From Pseudomonas typographi (GTDB lineage Bacteria; Pseudomonadota; Gammaproteobacteria; Pseudomonadales; Pseudomonadaceae): 64,000 nt of DNA. The stretch is taken from contig NZ_JAAOCA010000021.1 of assembly GCF_014694385.1 (NCBI RefSeq), forward strand, positions 53,525 through 117,524, written 5' to 3'. Position 1 is the first letter of the stretch. Every line of letters begins with the position of its first letter. Positions 33,754-43,206 of the stretch are shown in pieces. The notes below the pieces were generated by a model, which saw only the letters and a list, made by a program, of their open reading frames with translations, had not been told where the DNA came from and ran no database searches. Position numbers and translations under genes: made by a program.

Positions 33754-35449
33754 CGCCGAGCGCCCCGCCCTATCCGTGCTGATCGCTGACGACAACATGA
33801 CCGACCGCATGTTGTTGGCCGGCATCGTGCGGCGCCAGGGCCACCATGTGCTGCAGGCCGGTAACGGTCAGGAAGCGGTCAAGGTGTTCGAGCTGATGCG
33901 CCCGCAGTTGGTGTTGCTCGATGCGATGATGCCGGTAATGGATGGCTTCGAGGCCGCGCGGCAGATCAAGGCCATCGCCGGTGACGAGTTGGTACCGATC
34001 ATCTTTCTCACGTCACTGGCCGAAGAAGAAGCGTTGGTGCGCTGCGTAGAGGCCGGTGGCGACGACTTTCTCGCCAAGCCCTACAACCATGTGGTGCTGG
34101 GCGCCAAGATCACGGCGATGGAACGGGTGCGCCGGCTGCAAGCGACGGTGCTGGAGCAACGCGACCTGCTGGCCCGCCACCATGGGCATTTACTCAACGA
34201 GCAGCGCGTCGCCAAGGCCGTGTTCGACCAGGTGGCGCACTCGGGTTGCCTGAGCGCGGCGAACATCCGTTACCTGCAATCGCCCTATGCCTTGTTCAAT
34301 GGCGACCTGTTGTTGGCGGCCTACACGCCTTCCGGCGACATGCACGTGATGCTCGGCGATTTCACTGGCCACGGTTTGCCGGCGGCAGTGGGGGCCATGC
34401 CATTGGCCGAAGTGTTCTATGGGATGGCGGCCAAGGGCTACGGCTTGGGCGAAACCCTGCGGGAAATGAACGCCAAGCTCAAACGTATCCTGCCGGTGGA
34501 TATGTTCTGCTGTGCAACGTTACTTAATGTAAGTGCCCGGCGCCGGGTACTGGAAGTCTGGAACGGTGGCATGCCTGATGGCTACCTGCAGCCGCTGGCT
34601 GGCCAGCGGTTATTGCTGCCGTCGCGGCATTTGCCGCTGGGTATTTTGCAGCGCCCGGCGTTCGACGCCACGTTGGAAACCTTCGCCTTCAACCCCGGTG
34701 ACCGGGTGTTCCTGCTTTCCGATGGTGTGATCGATACGGCCAATGCCGACGACCAGTTATTCGGAACGCAGCGACTGCAATCGGTGTTTGACCACAACAA
34801 AGACCCACGGCGGTTGTTCGAAGACATTCGCGAGGCATTGAGCGATTTTCGTGGTGAATCCCGTGACGATGTGAGCATGGTACAAATCGAGGCGACCGCG
34901 CCCGGTAGCTTGCCCGCATCGGGCTTGATTTTCAGCGACAGCGGGCAACTGACGCCCATGGATTGGTCGGTGTGTTTTGAATTCCGCGGGCAAACCCTGC
35001 GCCGCTATAACCCGTTGCCCTTCCTATTGCAACTATTGCTAGAAGTGCAGGGGCTGCGCGATCAAAGCGGTGCCCTTTACACCGTGCTCACAGAGCTGTA
35101 CTCGAACGCGCTGGAGCACGGCGTGCTGGGCCTGGACTCGGCGCTGAAAAAAGATGGCGAGGGTTTTACCCGTTACTATGCCCTGCGCCAGCAGCGGCTG
35201 GAGGCGCTGGAGCAAGGCCTAGTGAGCGTGGGCCTTGAAATCCAGCCCCTGCCCGAAGGCGGTGGGCGCCTATGTATTCGCGTCAGTGACAGCGGCAGCG
35301 GTTTCGACGTGGCCGCCAAGGCCCGCGGCGGCGACAACGCCTATGCCGGGCGCGGTATCCGGTTGATCCGAGAGTTGAGCCGGCACGCCGAATGGGCCGA
35401 CGACGGGCGTAGCGCACGCGTGGAATTCACCTGGGCGTCTCAGGCATAA
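33746..35449 (+). CDS. hsbR: Response regulator HsbR, receiver-PP2C phosphatase-anti-sigma kinase
   Basis: 567 aa. The receiver domain (8-130) has Asp-59 in LVLLDAMMPVMDG. A RsbU/SpoIIE-type phosphatase follows, with metal motifs GDFTGHGLPAAVG, LSDGVIDTA and SRDDVSMV. The C-terminal HATPase kinase (about 440-567) has ELYSNALEHGVLG and SDSGSGFDV with GRGIRLIREL. HsbR receives phosphate from HptB and thereby switches between kinase and phosphatase activity on HsbA. It starts within the end of hsbA, and hptB follows 26 nt later. Confidence 0.93.
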   Translation: MANAERPALSVLIADDNMTDRMLLAGIVRRQGHHVLQAGNGQEAVKVFELMRPQLVLLDAMMPVMDGFEAARQIKAIAGDELVPIIFLTSLAEEEALVRCVEAGGDDFLAKPYNHVVLGAKITAMERVRRLQATVLEQRDLLARHHGHLLNEQRVAKAVFDQVAHSGCLSAANIRYLQSPYALFNGDLLLAAYTPSGDMHVMLGDFTGHGLPAAVGAMPLAEVFYGMAAKGYGLGETLREMNAKLKRILPVDMFCCATLLNVSARRRVLEVWNGGMPDGYLQPLAGQRLLLPSRHLPLGILQRPAFDATLETFAFNPGDRVFLLSDGVIDTANADDQLFGTQRLQSVFDHNKDPRRLFEDIREALSDFRGESRDDVSMVQIEATAPGSLPASGLIFSDSGQLTPMDWSVCFEFRGQTLRRYNPLPFLLQLLLEVQGLRDQSGALYTVLTELYSNALEHGVLGLDSALKKDGEGFTRYYALRQQRLEALEQGLVSVGLEIQPLPEGGGRLCIRVSDSGSGFDVAAKARGGDNAYAGRGIRLIRELSRHAEWADDGRSARVEFTWASQA

Positions 35450-35475
35450 TCCCGCGCGATCATGGAGGACCACCC

Positions 35476-35820
35476 GTGGCTAGTGAACATCTGGATTACA
35501 AAGTGCTCGCCGCCTTGAAGGAAGTGATGGAAGGCGAGTATTTGCTATTGCTCGACACATTCCTCGAAGATTCGGCCGCTCGGCTCGCGCACTTGCGCCA
35601 AGCGCGCGAAGCGCAAGACCTTGGGCAGGCCGCCCACAGCTTCAAGGGCAGCAGTAGTAACATGGGTGCCTGGCAATTGGCCCAACTGTGTCAGGAACTC
35701 GAAGAGCGTGCGTTCCACGGCCCGCTGCAAGGTATCGAAGACCTGGTTAACCGCATCGACAGCGAGTTCGCTACAGTGCGCGGGCTGTTCGAAGACGAAC
35801 GGCAACGGGCCGCGAGTTAG
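35476..35820 (+). CDS. hptB: Histidine phosphotransfer protein HptB
   Basis: 114 aa, from the GTG at 35476 preceded by GGAGG at 35464. An Hpt four-helix protein with the phosphorylatable His at about 54 in QAAHSFKGSSSNMGA. In P. aeruginosa several hybrid kinases (PA1611, ErcS', SagS, RetS) feed HptB, which phosphorylates HsbR and links the Gac/Rsm network to swarming and biofilm. Position directly after hsbR agrees. Confidence 0.92.
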   Translation: MASEHLDYKVLAALKEVMEGEYLLLLDTFLEDSAARLAHLRQAREAQDLGQAAHSFKGSSSNMGAWQLAQLCQELEERAFHGPLQGIEDLVNRIDSEFATVRGLFEDERQRAAS

Positions 35821-35888
35821 CCTTGGCCTGCGAATTGCTTTGTCCCTTGCAACAGTGCCATTCCACCAGCGCACCGGGGACCCCGCTC

Positions 35889-37313
<1,425 letters not shown>

Positions 37314-37632
37314 ATGGCGGCCCCCACCCGCCATATCCCCTAGCGTGGCGCCCTAGATGTTAACTGCGCCCTTTTGACGGTGCCCTTAACTGGCCGGGCC
37401 GTGCCGCGTGCCGATCCCGCCGCCAGGGCTTACCGGGCAGCCAATACGCCGCCCATGGTTATGTGAACTTCCCAGCCGCCGGGCCGGCGAAGCCTCATAG
37501 CCTATGGTATTTCGGGTCTGCTTTTTTGTAGCGATTCGCGAGTGGCCTGCTGGCGTATTTGGAATCTGGCACAACCCTTGCCTCATGGCCTGTATCCCAA
37601 GTAAACCCCTGTAACGGCGACGGAATATTGGC
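37314..37632 (+). other. 319-nt fliK-fliL intergenic region
   Basis: No gene. It starts with a short hairpin ATGGCGG/CCGCCAT (37314-37334) right after the fliK stop, without a U-tract, possibly a weak terminator. It ends with the sigma-54 promoter of fliL. The middle is GC-rich with no recognisable element. Confidence 0.7.
37567..37582 (+). promoter_or_regulatory. Sigma-54 promoter for fliLMNOPQR-flhB
   Basis: TGGCACAACCCTTGCC is a near-perfect -24/-12 element, with GG and GC 10 nt apart. It lies 51 nt upstream of the fliL ATG. RpoN control of the fliL operon is established in P. aeruginosa. Confidence 0.9.
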
Positions 37633-38148
37633 ATGGCAAAGAACGACCCGGTAGCGGGCGATACAGCGACCCCCGCCAAACAAGGCAAGCTTAAGTTCAT
37701 TATCTTGATGGTGCTGGTACTGTTGGTCGCTATCGGTGGGTCGGTGGCGGGAACCTGGTTCTTTCTGCACAAGTCCCAGAACAAGGACGAAAAGCCCGCT
37801 GACGCCGCGACGGTGGCCACCGCCAAACCGGCGGCGATTTACGAGGCACTGCAGCCGGCGTTCGTGGTCAACCTTGCGCAGCAGGGGCGCCAACGTTACC
37901 TGCAGGTGAGCATTACCCTGATGAGCCACGATGCCGAGGGCATGGCCGCGCTTAAAGAGCACATGCCGGTGATCCGCAATAACCTGGTGCTACTGTTATC
38001 AGGGCAGGATTTCAACCAATTGGCGAGCCCGGTAGGGACTGAAATGCTTCGCCAAAAAGCCACTGCCAGCGTTCAGGAAGTGGCGCAGAAAGAAATCGGC
38101 AAGCTGGTCGTCGACCAGTTGCTGTTCACCAACTTCGTGTTGCAATAG
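37633..38148 (+). CDS. fliL: Flagellar basal body-associated protein FliL
   Basis: 171 aa. A cytoplasmic N-terminus with basic residues is followed by one membrane helix (about 20-40, FIILMVLVLLVAIGGSVAGTWFF). The periplasmic FliL domain (YEALQPAFVVNLAQQGRQRYLQVSITLM) ends in the conserved LLFTNFVLQ. It surrounds the stator units and supports torque generation. First gene of the RpoN-driven export-gate operon; fliM follows 10 nt later. Confidence 0.96.
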   Translation: MAKNDPVAGDTATPAKQGKLKFIILMVLVLLVAIGGSVAGTWFFLHKSQNKDEKPADAATVATAKPAAIYEALQPAFVVNLAQQGRQRYLQVSITLMSHDAEGMAALKEHMPVIRNNLVLLLSGQDFNQLASPVGTEMLRQKATASVQEVAQKEIGKLVVDQLLFTNFVLQ

Positions 38149-38158
38149 GAAAGCCCGA

Positions 38159-39127
38159 ATGGCCGTTCAGGACCTGTTGTCCCAGGATGAAATCGACGCC
38201 TTGCTGCATGGCGTGGACGACGGCTTGGTGCAGACCGAAAGCCTGGTAGAACCTGGCAGCGTCAAAACCTACGACCTCACCAGCCAGGACCGCATTGTGC
38301 GTGGGCGTATGCCGACGCTGGAAATGATCAACGAACGCTTCGCCCGCTATACCCGTATCAGCATGTTCAACTTGCTGCGCCGTTCCGCGGACGTGGCGGT
38401 GGGCGGGGTGCAGGTGATGAAGTTCGGCGAATATGTGCACTCGCTGTACGTACCCACCAGCCTGAACCTGGTCAAGGTCAAGCCACTGCGCGGCACGGCG
38501 TTGTTCATTCTCGACGCCAAGCTGGTATTCAAGCTGGTCGATAATTTTTTTGGCGGTGATGGTCGCCACGCCAAGATCGAGGGCCGTGAGTTTACCCCTA
38601 CCGAATTGCGCGTGGTGCGCATGGTGCTCGACCAAGCGTTCGTCGACCTGAAAGAGGCCTGGCAGGCTGTGATGGAGGTCAGCTTCGAATACATCAATTC
38701 AGAAGTGAACCCGGCAATGGCCAATATCGTCGGGCCCAGCGAAGCGATCGTGGTGTCGACCTTCCACATCGAATTGGACGGCGGTGGCGGCGACCTCCAC
38801 GTGACCATGCCCTATTCGATGATCGAGCCGGTGCGCGAAATGCTCGATGCGGGGTTTCAGTCCGACCTGGACGACCAGGACGAACGCTGGGTCAAGGCGC
38901 TGCGCGAAGACGTGCTGGATGTGGCCGTGCCGCTGAGTGCAACCGTCGCCCGGCGCACCCTCAAGTTGCGCGATATTTTGCACATGCAACCGGGCGATGT
39001 GATCCCGGTCGAGTTGCCCGACGAACTGGTGATGCGCGCCAATGGCGTGCCCGCGTTCAAAGCTCGCCTGGGCTCGCACAAGGGCGCCCTGGCCCTACAG
39101 ATTACTTCACCGGTAGAGCGCCGTTGA
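38159..39127 (+). CDS. fliM: Flagellar motor switch protein FliM
   Basis: 322 aa. The N-terminal CheY-P docking peptide LLSQDEIDALLHGV is intact. The CheC-like middle domain (RISMFNLLRRSADVAVGGVQVMKFGEYV, with the GxxG-like LVDNFFGGDGR) and the C-terminal FliN-like domain (LSATVARRTLKLRDILHMQPGDVIPVELP) follow. It forms the C-ring and receives CheY-P to switch rotation direction. Confidence 0.97.
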   Translation: MAVQDLLSQDEIDALLHGVDDGLVQTESLVEPGSVKTYDLTSQDRIVRGRMPTLEMINERFARYTRISMFNLLRRSADVAVGGVQVMKFGEYVHSLYVPTSLNLVKVKPLRGTALFILDAKLVFKLVDNFFGGDGRHAKIEGREFTPTELRVVRMVLDQAFVDLKEAWQAVMEVSFEYINSEVNPAMANIVGPSEAIVVSTFHIELDGGGGDLHVTMPYSMIEPVREMLDAGFQSDLDDQDERWVKALREDVLDVAVPLSATVARRTLKLRDILHMQPGDVIPVELPDELVMRANGVPAFKARLGSHKGALALQITSPVERR

Positions 39128-39163
39128 CCGCGATACCGACAAGCAGATTTTCGAGGAACCGAA

Positions 39164-39631
39164 ATGGCTGATGAAAAAGACGCGGTCTCCGCGGGCGATC
39201 AAGCCCTGGCCGATGAGTGGGCGGCAGCATTGAACGAGGCCGGAGAGGGTGGCCAAGGCGATATCGACGCCTTGTTGGCTGCGGATGCGGCGCAACAGCC
39301 CAAGGGCGCGCGGCTGCCGATGGAAGAGTTCGGCACCCCGCCAAAACCGGTGGAGAACTTTGGCCTGGAAGGGCCGAACCTGGACGTGATCCTGGACATT
39401 CCAGTGATGATCTCCATGGAAGTGGGCAGCACCGAAATCAATATCCGTAACTTGCTGCAATTGAACCAGGGCTCGGTGATCGAGCTCGATCGGCTGGCGG
39501 GTGAACCGCTCGACGTGCTGGTCAACGGCACGCTGATTGCCCACGGCGAGGTGGTGGTGGTGAACGAGAAGTTCGGCATCCGCCTTACCGACGTGATCAG
39601 CCCCACCGAACGCATCAAGAAGCTGCGCTGA
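39164..39631 (+). CDS. fliN: Flagellar motor switch protein FliN
   Basis: 155 aa. An acidic, variable N-terminal half (to about 65) precedes the conserved SpoA domain (LDVILDIPVMISMEVGSTEINIRNLLQLNQGSVIELDRLAGEPLDVLVNGTLIAHGEVVVV). The protein builds the bottom of the C-ring and docks the FliH-FliI complex. The stop overlaps fliO by one base. Confidence 0.97.
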   Translation: MADEKDAVSAGDQALADEWAAALNEAGEGGQGDIDALLAADAAQQPKGARLPMEEFGTPPKPVENFGLEGPNLDVILDIPVMISMEVGSTEINIRNLLQLNQGSVIELDRLAGEPLDVLVNGTLIAHGEVVVVNEKFGIRLTDVISPTERIKKLR

Positions 39632-40083
39632 TGGGCCGGTTGCTGATGGCGTTGCTCGCCCCGCCGCTTGCCCTACCGCTGGCGGCTTGGGGCGCCGAGC
39701 CCGTGGCCCAGGCCGCCAGCCAGTCTTCGCTGCTCGGCGGCACGGGCGGGCAACTGCTGCAAACCGTGATCGGCTTGCTGGTGGTGCTGGGCGTGATCGT
39801 GGGCTTGGCCTGGGTGCTCAAGCGCATGCAACAGGCCTCGCCACGCGGCGGCCGCCAAGTGATCGAACTGGTCGGCGCACGCGCCCTTGGCCCGCGCGAC
39901 CGGCTGCTGCTGGTGCAAGTGGGCGATGAGCAGGTACTGCTCGGTATCTCGCCAGGGCGCATCACCCCGCTGCACGTGATGGCGAAACCGGTGGCGATGC
40001 CGGAAAAGGCCGAGCCGGTTGCGCCTGAATTCGCCCAGCGGCTGATGGAACTGCTCGGCAAGGACCAAAAGGATAAGCACTGA
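39631..40083 (+). CDS. fliO: Flagellar biosynthesis protein FliO
   Basis: 150 aa. A cleavable-looking leader (LLMALLAPPLALPLAAWGAEP) is followed by one membrane helix (TVIGLLVVLGVIVGLAWVL). A cytoplasmic domain then has the conserved IELVGARALGPRDRLLLVQVGDEQVLLGISPGRITPLHVM. FliO acts as an assembly scaffold for FliP. One-base overlaps on both sides indicate tight coupling. Confidence 0.95.
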   Translation: MGRLLMALLAPPLALPLAAWGAEPVAQAASQSSLLGGTGGQLLQTVIGLLVVLGVIVGLAWVLKRMQQASPRGGRQVIELVGARALGPRDRLLLVQVGDEQVLLGISPGRITPLHVMAKPVAMPEKAEPVAPEFAQRLMELLGKDQKDKH

Positions 40084-40847
40084 TGCGCGCACTGCGCTGG
40101 GTATTGTGGCTAGGTGTGGGGGTGGGGTTGGGGTTACTGGCGCCGCTGGCGCTGGCGGCCGACCCGCTGCAGGTGCCGGCGATTACCTTGACCTCTGGGG
40201 CTAATGGCCAGCAGGAGTATTCGGTCAACCTGCAAATTTTGCTGATCATGACGGCGCTGAGTTTCATCCCGGCGTGCGTGATGCTGATGACCAGTTTCAC
40301 CCGTATCATTATCGTGTTTTCTATCCTGCGCCAGGCCTTGGGCCTGCAGCAAACGCCGTCGAACCAGTTGCTCACCGGCATGGCATTGTTCTTGACGTTT
40401 TTCATCATGGCACCGGTGTTCGACCGGGTGAATAACGAGGCCTTGCAGCCGTACTTGAGTAACCAGCTCAGCGCCCAGGATGCCTTGGCCAAGGCAGAGG
40501 TGCCGGTGAAAGCCTTTATGCTGACGCAAACCCGCCAGAGCGACCTGGACCTGTTCGTGCGGTTGTCCAAGCGTACCGATATCGCCAGCCCCGACGCGAC
40601 ACCCTTGGCCATCGTGATACCTGCCTTCGTGACCTCCGAGCTCAAAACCGCGTTCCAGATCGGCTTCATGATTTTCATCCCGTTCCTGATCATCGACCTG
40701 GTGGTGGCAAGCGTGCTGATGGCCATGGGCATGATGATGCTCTCGCCACTGATTATTTCGTTGCCGTTCAAGCTGATGCTGTTCGTGCTGGTCGATGGCT
40801 GGGCGCTGATCATCGGCACTTTGGCCAGCAGCTTCGGCGGCGTATGA
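40083..40847 (+). CDS. fliP: Flagellar biosynthetic protein FliP
   Basis: 254 aa. A signal peptide (WVLWLGVGVGLGLLAPLALAAD) and the family signatures SFIPACVMLMTSFTRIIIVFSILRQALG and FQIGFMIFIPFLIIDLVVASVLMAMGM are visible. Five FliP subunits form the core of the export gate with FliQ and FliR in the inner membrane. Confidence 0.97.
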   Translation: MRALRWVLWLGVGVGLGLLAPLALAADPLQVPAITLTSGANGQQEYSVNLQILLIMTALSFIPACVMLMTSFTRIIIVFSILRQALGLQQTPSNQLLTGMALFLTFFIMAPVFDRVNNEALQPYLSNQLSAQDALAKAEVPVKAFMLTQTRQSDLDLFVRLSKRTDIASPDATPLAIVIPAFVTSELKTAFQIGFMIFIPFLIIDLVVASVLMAMGMMMLSPLIISLPFKLMLFVLVDGWALIIGTLASSFGGV

Positions 40848-40869
40848 GCAACCTGAGCGAGGTAAGCCA

Positions 40870-41139
40870 ATGACTCCAGAAGTCGCAACCGACCTGTTTC
40901 GCGGCGCCCTGTGGCTGACCACCTTGATGGTGGCGGTGATGGTACTGCCCAGCCTGCTGGTGGGGTTGGTGGTGGCCATGTTCCAGGCGGCCACCCAGAT
41001 CAACGAGCAGACCTTGAGTTTTTTGCCGCGGATGATCGTGATGCTGATCACCCTGATCGTGCTCGGGCCATGGATGGTCCGCGAGTTCATGGATTACATC
41101 CTGGAGCTTTACCACAACATCCCGCAGCTGATTGGCTGA
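40870..41139 (+). CDS. fliQ: Flagellar biosynthetic protein FliQ
   Basis: 89 aa with two membrane helices, the standard size. Conserved parts are LWLTTLMVAVMVLPSLLVGLVVAMFQAATQINEQTL and FLPRMIVMLITLIVLGPWM. It is a subunit of the FliPQR export gate. Its stop overlaps the possible TTG start of fliR. Confidence 0.96.
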   Translation: MTPEVATDLFRGALWLTTLMVAVMVLPSLLVGLVVAMFQAATQINEQTLSFLPRMIVMLITLIVLGPWMVREFMDYILELYHNIPQLIG

Positions 41140-41140
41140 C

Positions 41141-41917
41141 GTGCTGCACCTTACCGACGCGCAAATTGGCGGCTGGGTGGCCGCCTTTCTGCTGCCGCTG
41201 TTCCGGGTAGCCGCCCTGCTGATGACCCTGCCGCTGTTCGGTGCCGACATGGTGTCGGCGCGCATTCGCTTGTACATGGCCTTGGCGATCACCCTGGCGA
41301 TCGTGCCGGTGCTGCCACCGATGCCGCAGCTCAACGCGTTGGACCTGCACGCGCTGCTGCTGTGCGCCGAGCAAATCGTGATCGGCGCCCTGATGGGCCT
41401 GGCGATCCAGATGCTGTTCCAGGTGTTCGTGATTGCCGGGCAGGTGGTCGCGATCCAGATGGGGATGGCCTTTGCCTCGATGGTCGACCCGGTCAACGGG
41501 GTGAACGTGGCCACCGTGAGCCAATTCTTCAACATGCTGGTGACGTTGCTGTTCTTGTCGATGAACGGCCACCTGGTGGTGTTCGAGGTACTGGTGGAAA
41601 GCTTTACCACCCTGCCGGTAGACGGCGGCCTGCTCACCGGGCAATTCTGGGAGTTGGCCAACCGCTTGAGTTGGGTACTGGGGGCGGCGATTTTGCTGGT
41701 GCTGCCGGCGGTCACCGCGTTGCTGGTGGTCAACGTCGCCCTGGGCGTGATGACACGCGCCGCGCCGCAGCTGAATATCTTCTCCGTCGGTATGCCGGTG
41801 ACCATCGTGTTGGGCATGGTGATCCTCTGGCTCAACATGGCCGATATTCTCAACCAATACCAATCGCTGGCCAGCGAAGCCCTGCAGTGGCTACGCGAAC
41901 TGGCGCGGGCCAGGTGA
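41141..41917 (+). CDS. fliR: Flagellar biosynthetic protein FliR
   Basis: 258 aa from the GTG at 41141, giving an N-terminus (LHLTDAQIGGWVAAFLLPLFRVAA) like other Pseudomonas FliR proteins. A TTG at 41132 would overlap fliQ and add three residues. Six helices carry the family motifs QMLFQVFVIAGQVVAIQMGMAFASMVDP and NIFSVGMPVTIVLGMVIL. It completes the FliPQR gate and joins FlhB. No good ribosome site is visible, so translation is probably coupled to fliQ. Confidence 0.95.
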   Translation: MLHLTDAQIGGWVAAFLLPLFRVAALLMTLPLFGADMVSARIRLYMALAITLAIVPVLPPMPQLNALDLHALLLCAEQIVIGALMGLAIQMLFQVFVIAGQVVAIQMGMAFASMVDPVNGVNVATVSQFFNMLVTLLFLSMNGHLVVFEVLVESFTTLPVDGGLLTGQFWELANRLSWVLGAAILLVLPAVTALLVVNVALGVMTRAAPQLNIFSVGMPVTIVLGMVILWLNMADILNQYQSLASEALQWLRELARAR

Positions 41918-41921
41918 CGCG

Positions 41922-43079
41922 ATGGCTGAAAGCGAAGGCGGGCAAGACAAAACAGAAGCGGCCACAGACAAACGCAAGCGTGAGTCCCGGGCGCAAGGCG
42001 AGATCGCCCGCTCGCGCGACCTCAACACTTTCGTGGTGATGCTGGCCGGTGCGGGTGCGTTGCTGGCCTTCGGTGGCGGTATGGCGCGCACGATGATGCA
42101 ACTGATGCGCGAGAGCTTCACGCTGCCGCGCGAGGTGGTGGCCGATACCCACCAAATGGGTATCTACCTGCTGCGTTCGGCCTGGGAGGCGGCGCAAGCC
42201 ACCCAGCCGGTGATGATCATGCTACTGCTGGCGGCGATCATTGGCCCTGTCAGCCTGGGGGGCTGGCTGTTCGCGGCGGGCTCGATGGCACCCAAGTTCA
42301 GCCGTATGAACCCCGTGTCGGGGCTTAAACGGATGTTTTCGATGCACTCGGTCACCGAACTGCTCAAGGCGCTGGGCAAGTTTGGTATCACCCTGGCGGT
42401 GGCGGTGTTCGTGCTGCTCAAAGACCGCAACGACCTGATGGCCATCGCCAACGAGCCGTTGCAGCAGGCGATCGCACATGCCTTGCAGGTGGTGGGCTGG
42501 AGCAGCCTGTACATGGCGTTGGGGCTGCTCATCATCGCCGGCGTCGACGTGCCCATCCAGCTTTACCAGAGCGCCCAGAAGCTGCGGATGACCAAGCAGG
42601 AGATCCGCGACGAATACAAGGAAACCGAAGGCAAGCCGGAGGTAAAAGGGCGCATTCGGCAGATGCAGCGGGAGATTTCCCAACGGCGCATGATGGCCAA
42701 CGTACCCAAGGCCGACGTGGTGATCACCAACCCGACCCATTATGCCGTGGCGCTTAAATACGACGCTGAGCAGGCCGGTGCGCCGATGTTGCTGGCCAAG
42801 GGTGTGGACATGACGGCATTGAAGATTCGCGAGATTGCTGCCGAGTACCACATCCAGATCATGGAATCACCCGCCCTGGCCCGTTCGATCTACTACTCCA
42901 CCGAGGTCGAACAACAAATACCCGCCGGCCTTTACATGGCCGTGGCCCAGGTGCTGGCGTATGTGTATCAGATCCGTCAATACCGTGCCGGGCGGGGCAA
43001 GCGCCCGCAGGCCCCCAAAGATGTGCCCATTCCGCCGGACTTACGCCGGGACGAAGACGAGCCTAACCCGTCGGCGTAA
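41922..43079 (+). CDS. flhB: Flagellar biosynthetic protein FlhB
   Basis: 385 aa. Four membrane helices are followed by the cytoplasmic switch domain with the autocleavage motif NPTH (VITNPTHYAVALKYD). The charged linker EIRDEYKETEGKPEVKGRIRQMQREI is conserved. The C-terminal tail is extended (RGKRPQAPKDVPIPPDLRRDEDEP). FlhB switches export specificity when FliK signals hook completion. It is the last gene of the fliL operon. Confidence 0.97.
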   Translation: MAESEGGQDKTEAATDKRKRESRAQGEIARSRDLNTFVVMLAGAGALLAFGGGMARTMMQLMRESFTLPREVVADTHQMGIYLLRSAWEAAQATQPVMIMLLLAAIIGPVSLGGWLFAAGSMAPKFSRMNPVSGLKRMFSMHSVTELLKALGKFGITLAVAVFVLLKDRNDLMAIANEPLQQAIAHALQVVGWSSLYMALGLLIIAGVDVPIQLYQSAQKLRMTKQEIRDEYKETEGKPEVKGRIRQMQREISQRRMMANVPKADVVITNPTHYAVALKYDAEQAGAPMLLAKGVDMTALKIREIAAEYHIQIMESPALARSIYYSTEVEQQIPAGLYMAVAQVLAYVYQIRQYRAGRGKRPQAPKDVPIPPDLRRDEDEPNPSA

Positions 43080-43149
43080 CACCGCTTGCCCGCGCACGGG
43101 CGAACGCTTACTGCAGGGCGCCGTCGAAAGTATGAAGCTTGCCCGAGTG

Positions 43150-43165
43150 TGGAGAGCTTCTTGCA
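43150..43165 (+). promoter_or_regulatory. Sigma-54 promoter candidate for flhA operon
   Basis: TGGAGAGCTTCTTGCA keeps GG (43151-43152) and GC (43163-43164) exactly 10 nt apart, with the full TTGCA at -12, but the -24 box is TGGAG instead of TGGCA. It lies 57 nt before flhA in a 127-nt gap. RpoN dependence of flhA-flhF-fleN is known in P. aeruginosa. Confidence 0.72.
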
Positions 43166-43206
43166 ATACCCCACCCAAAGCGTCAAAAGTTTGCTGGGGA
43201 ATGAAT

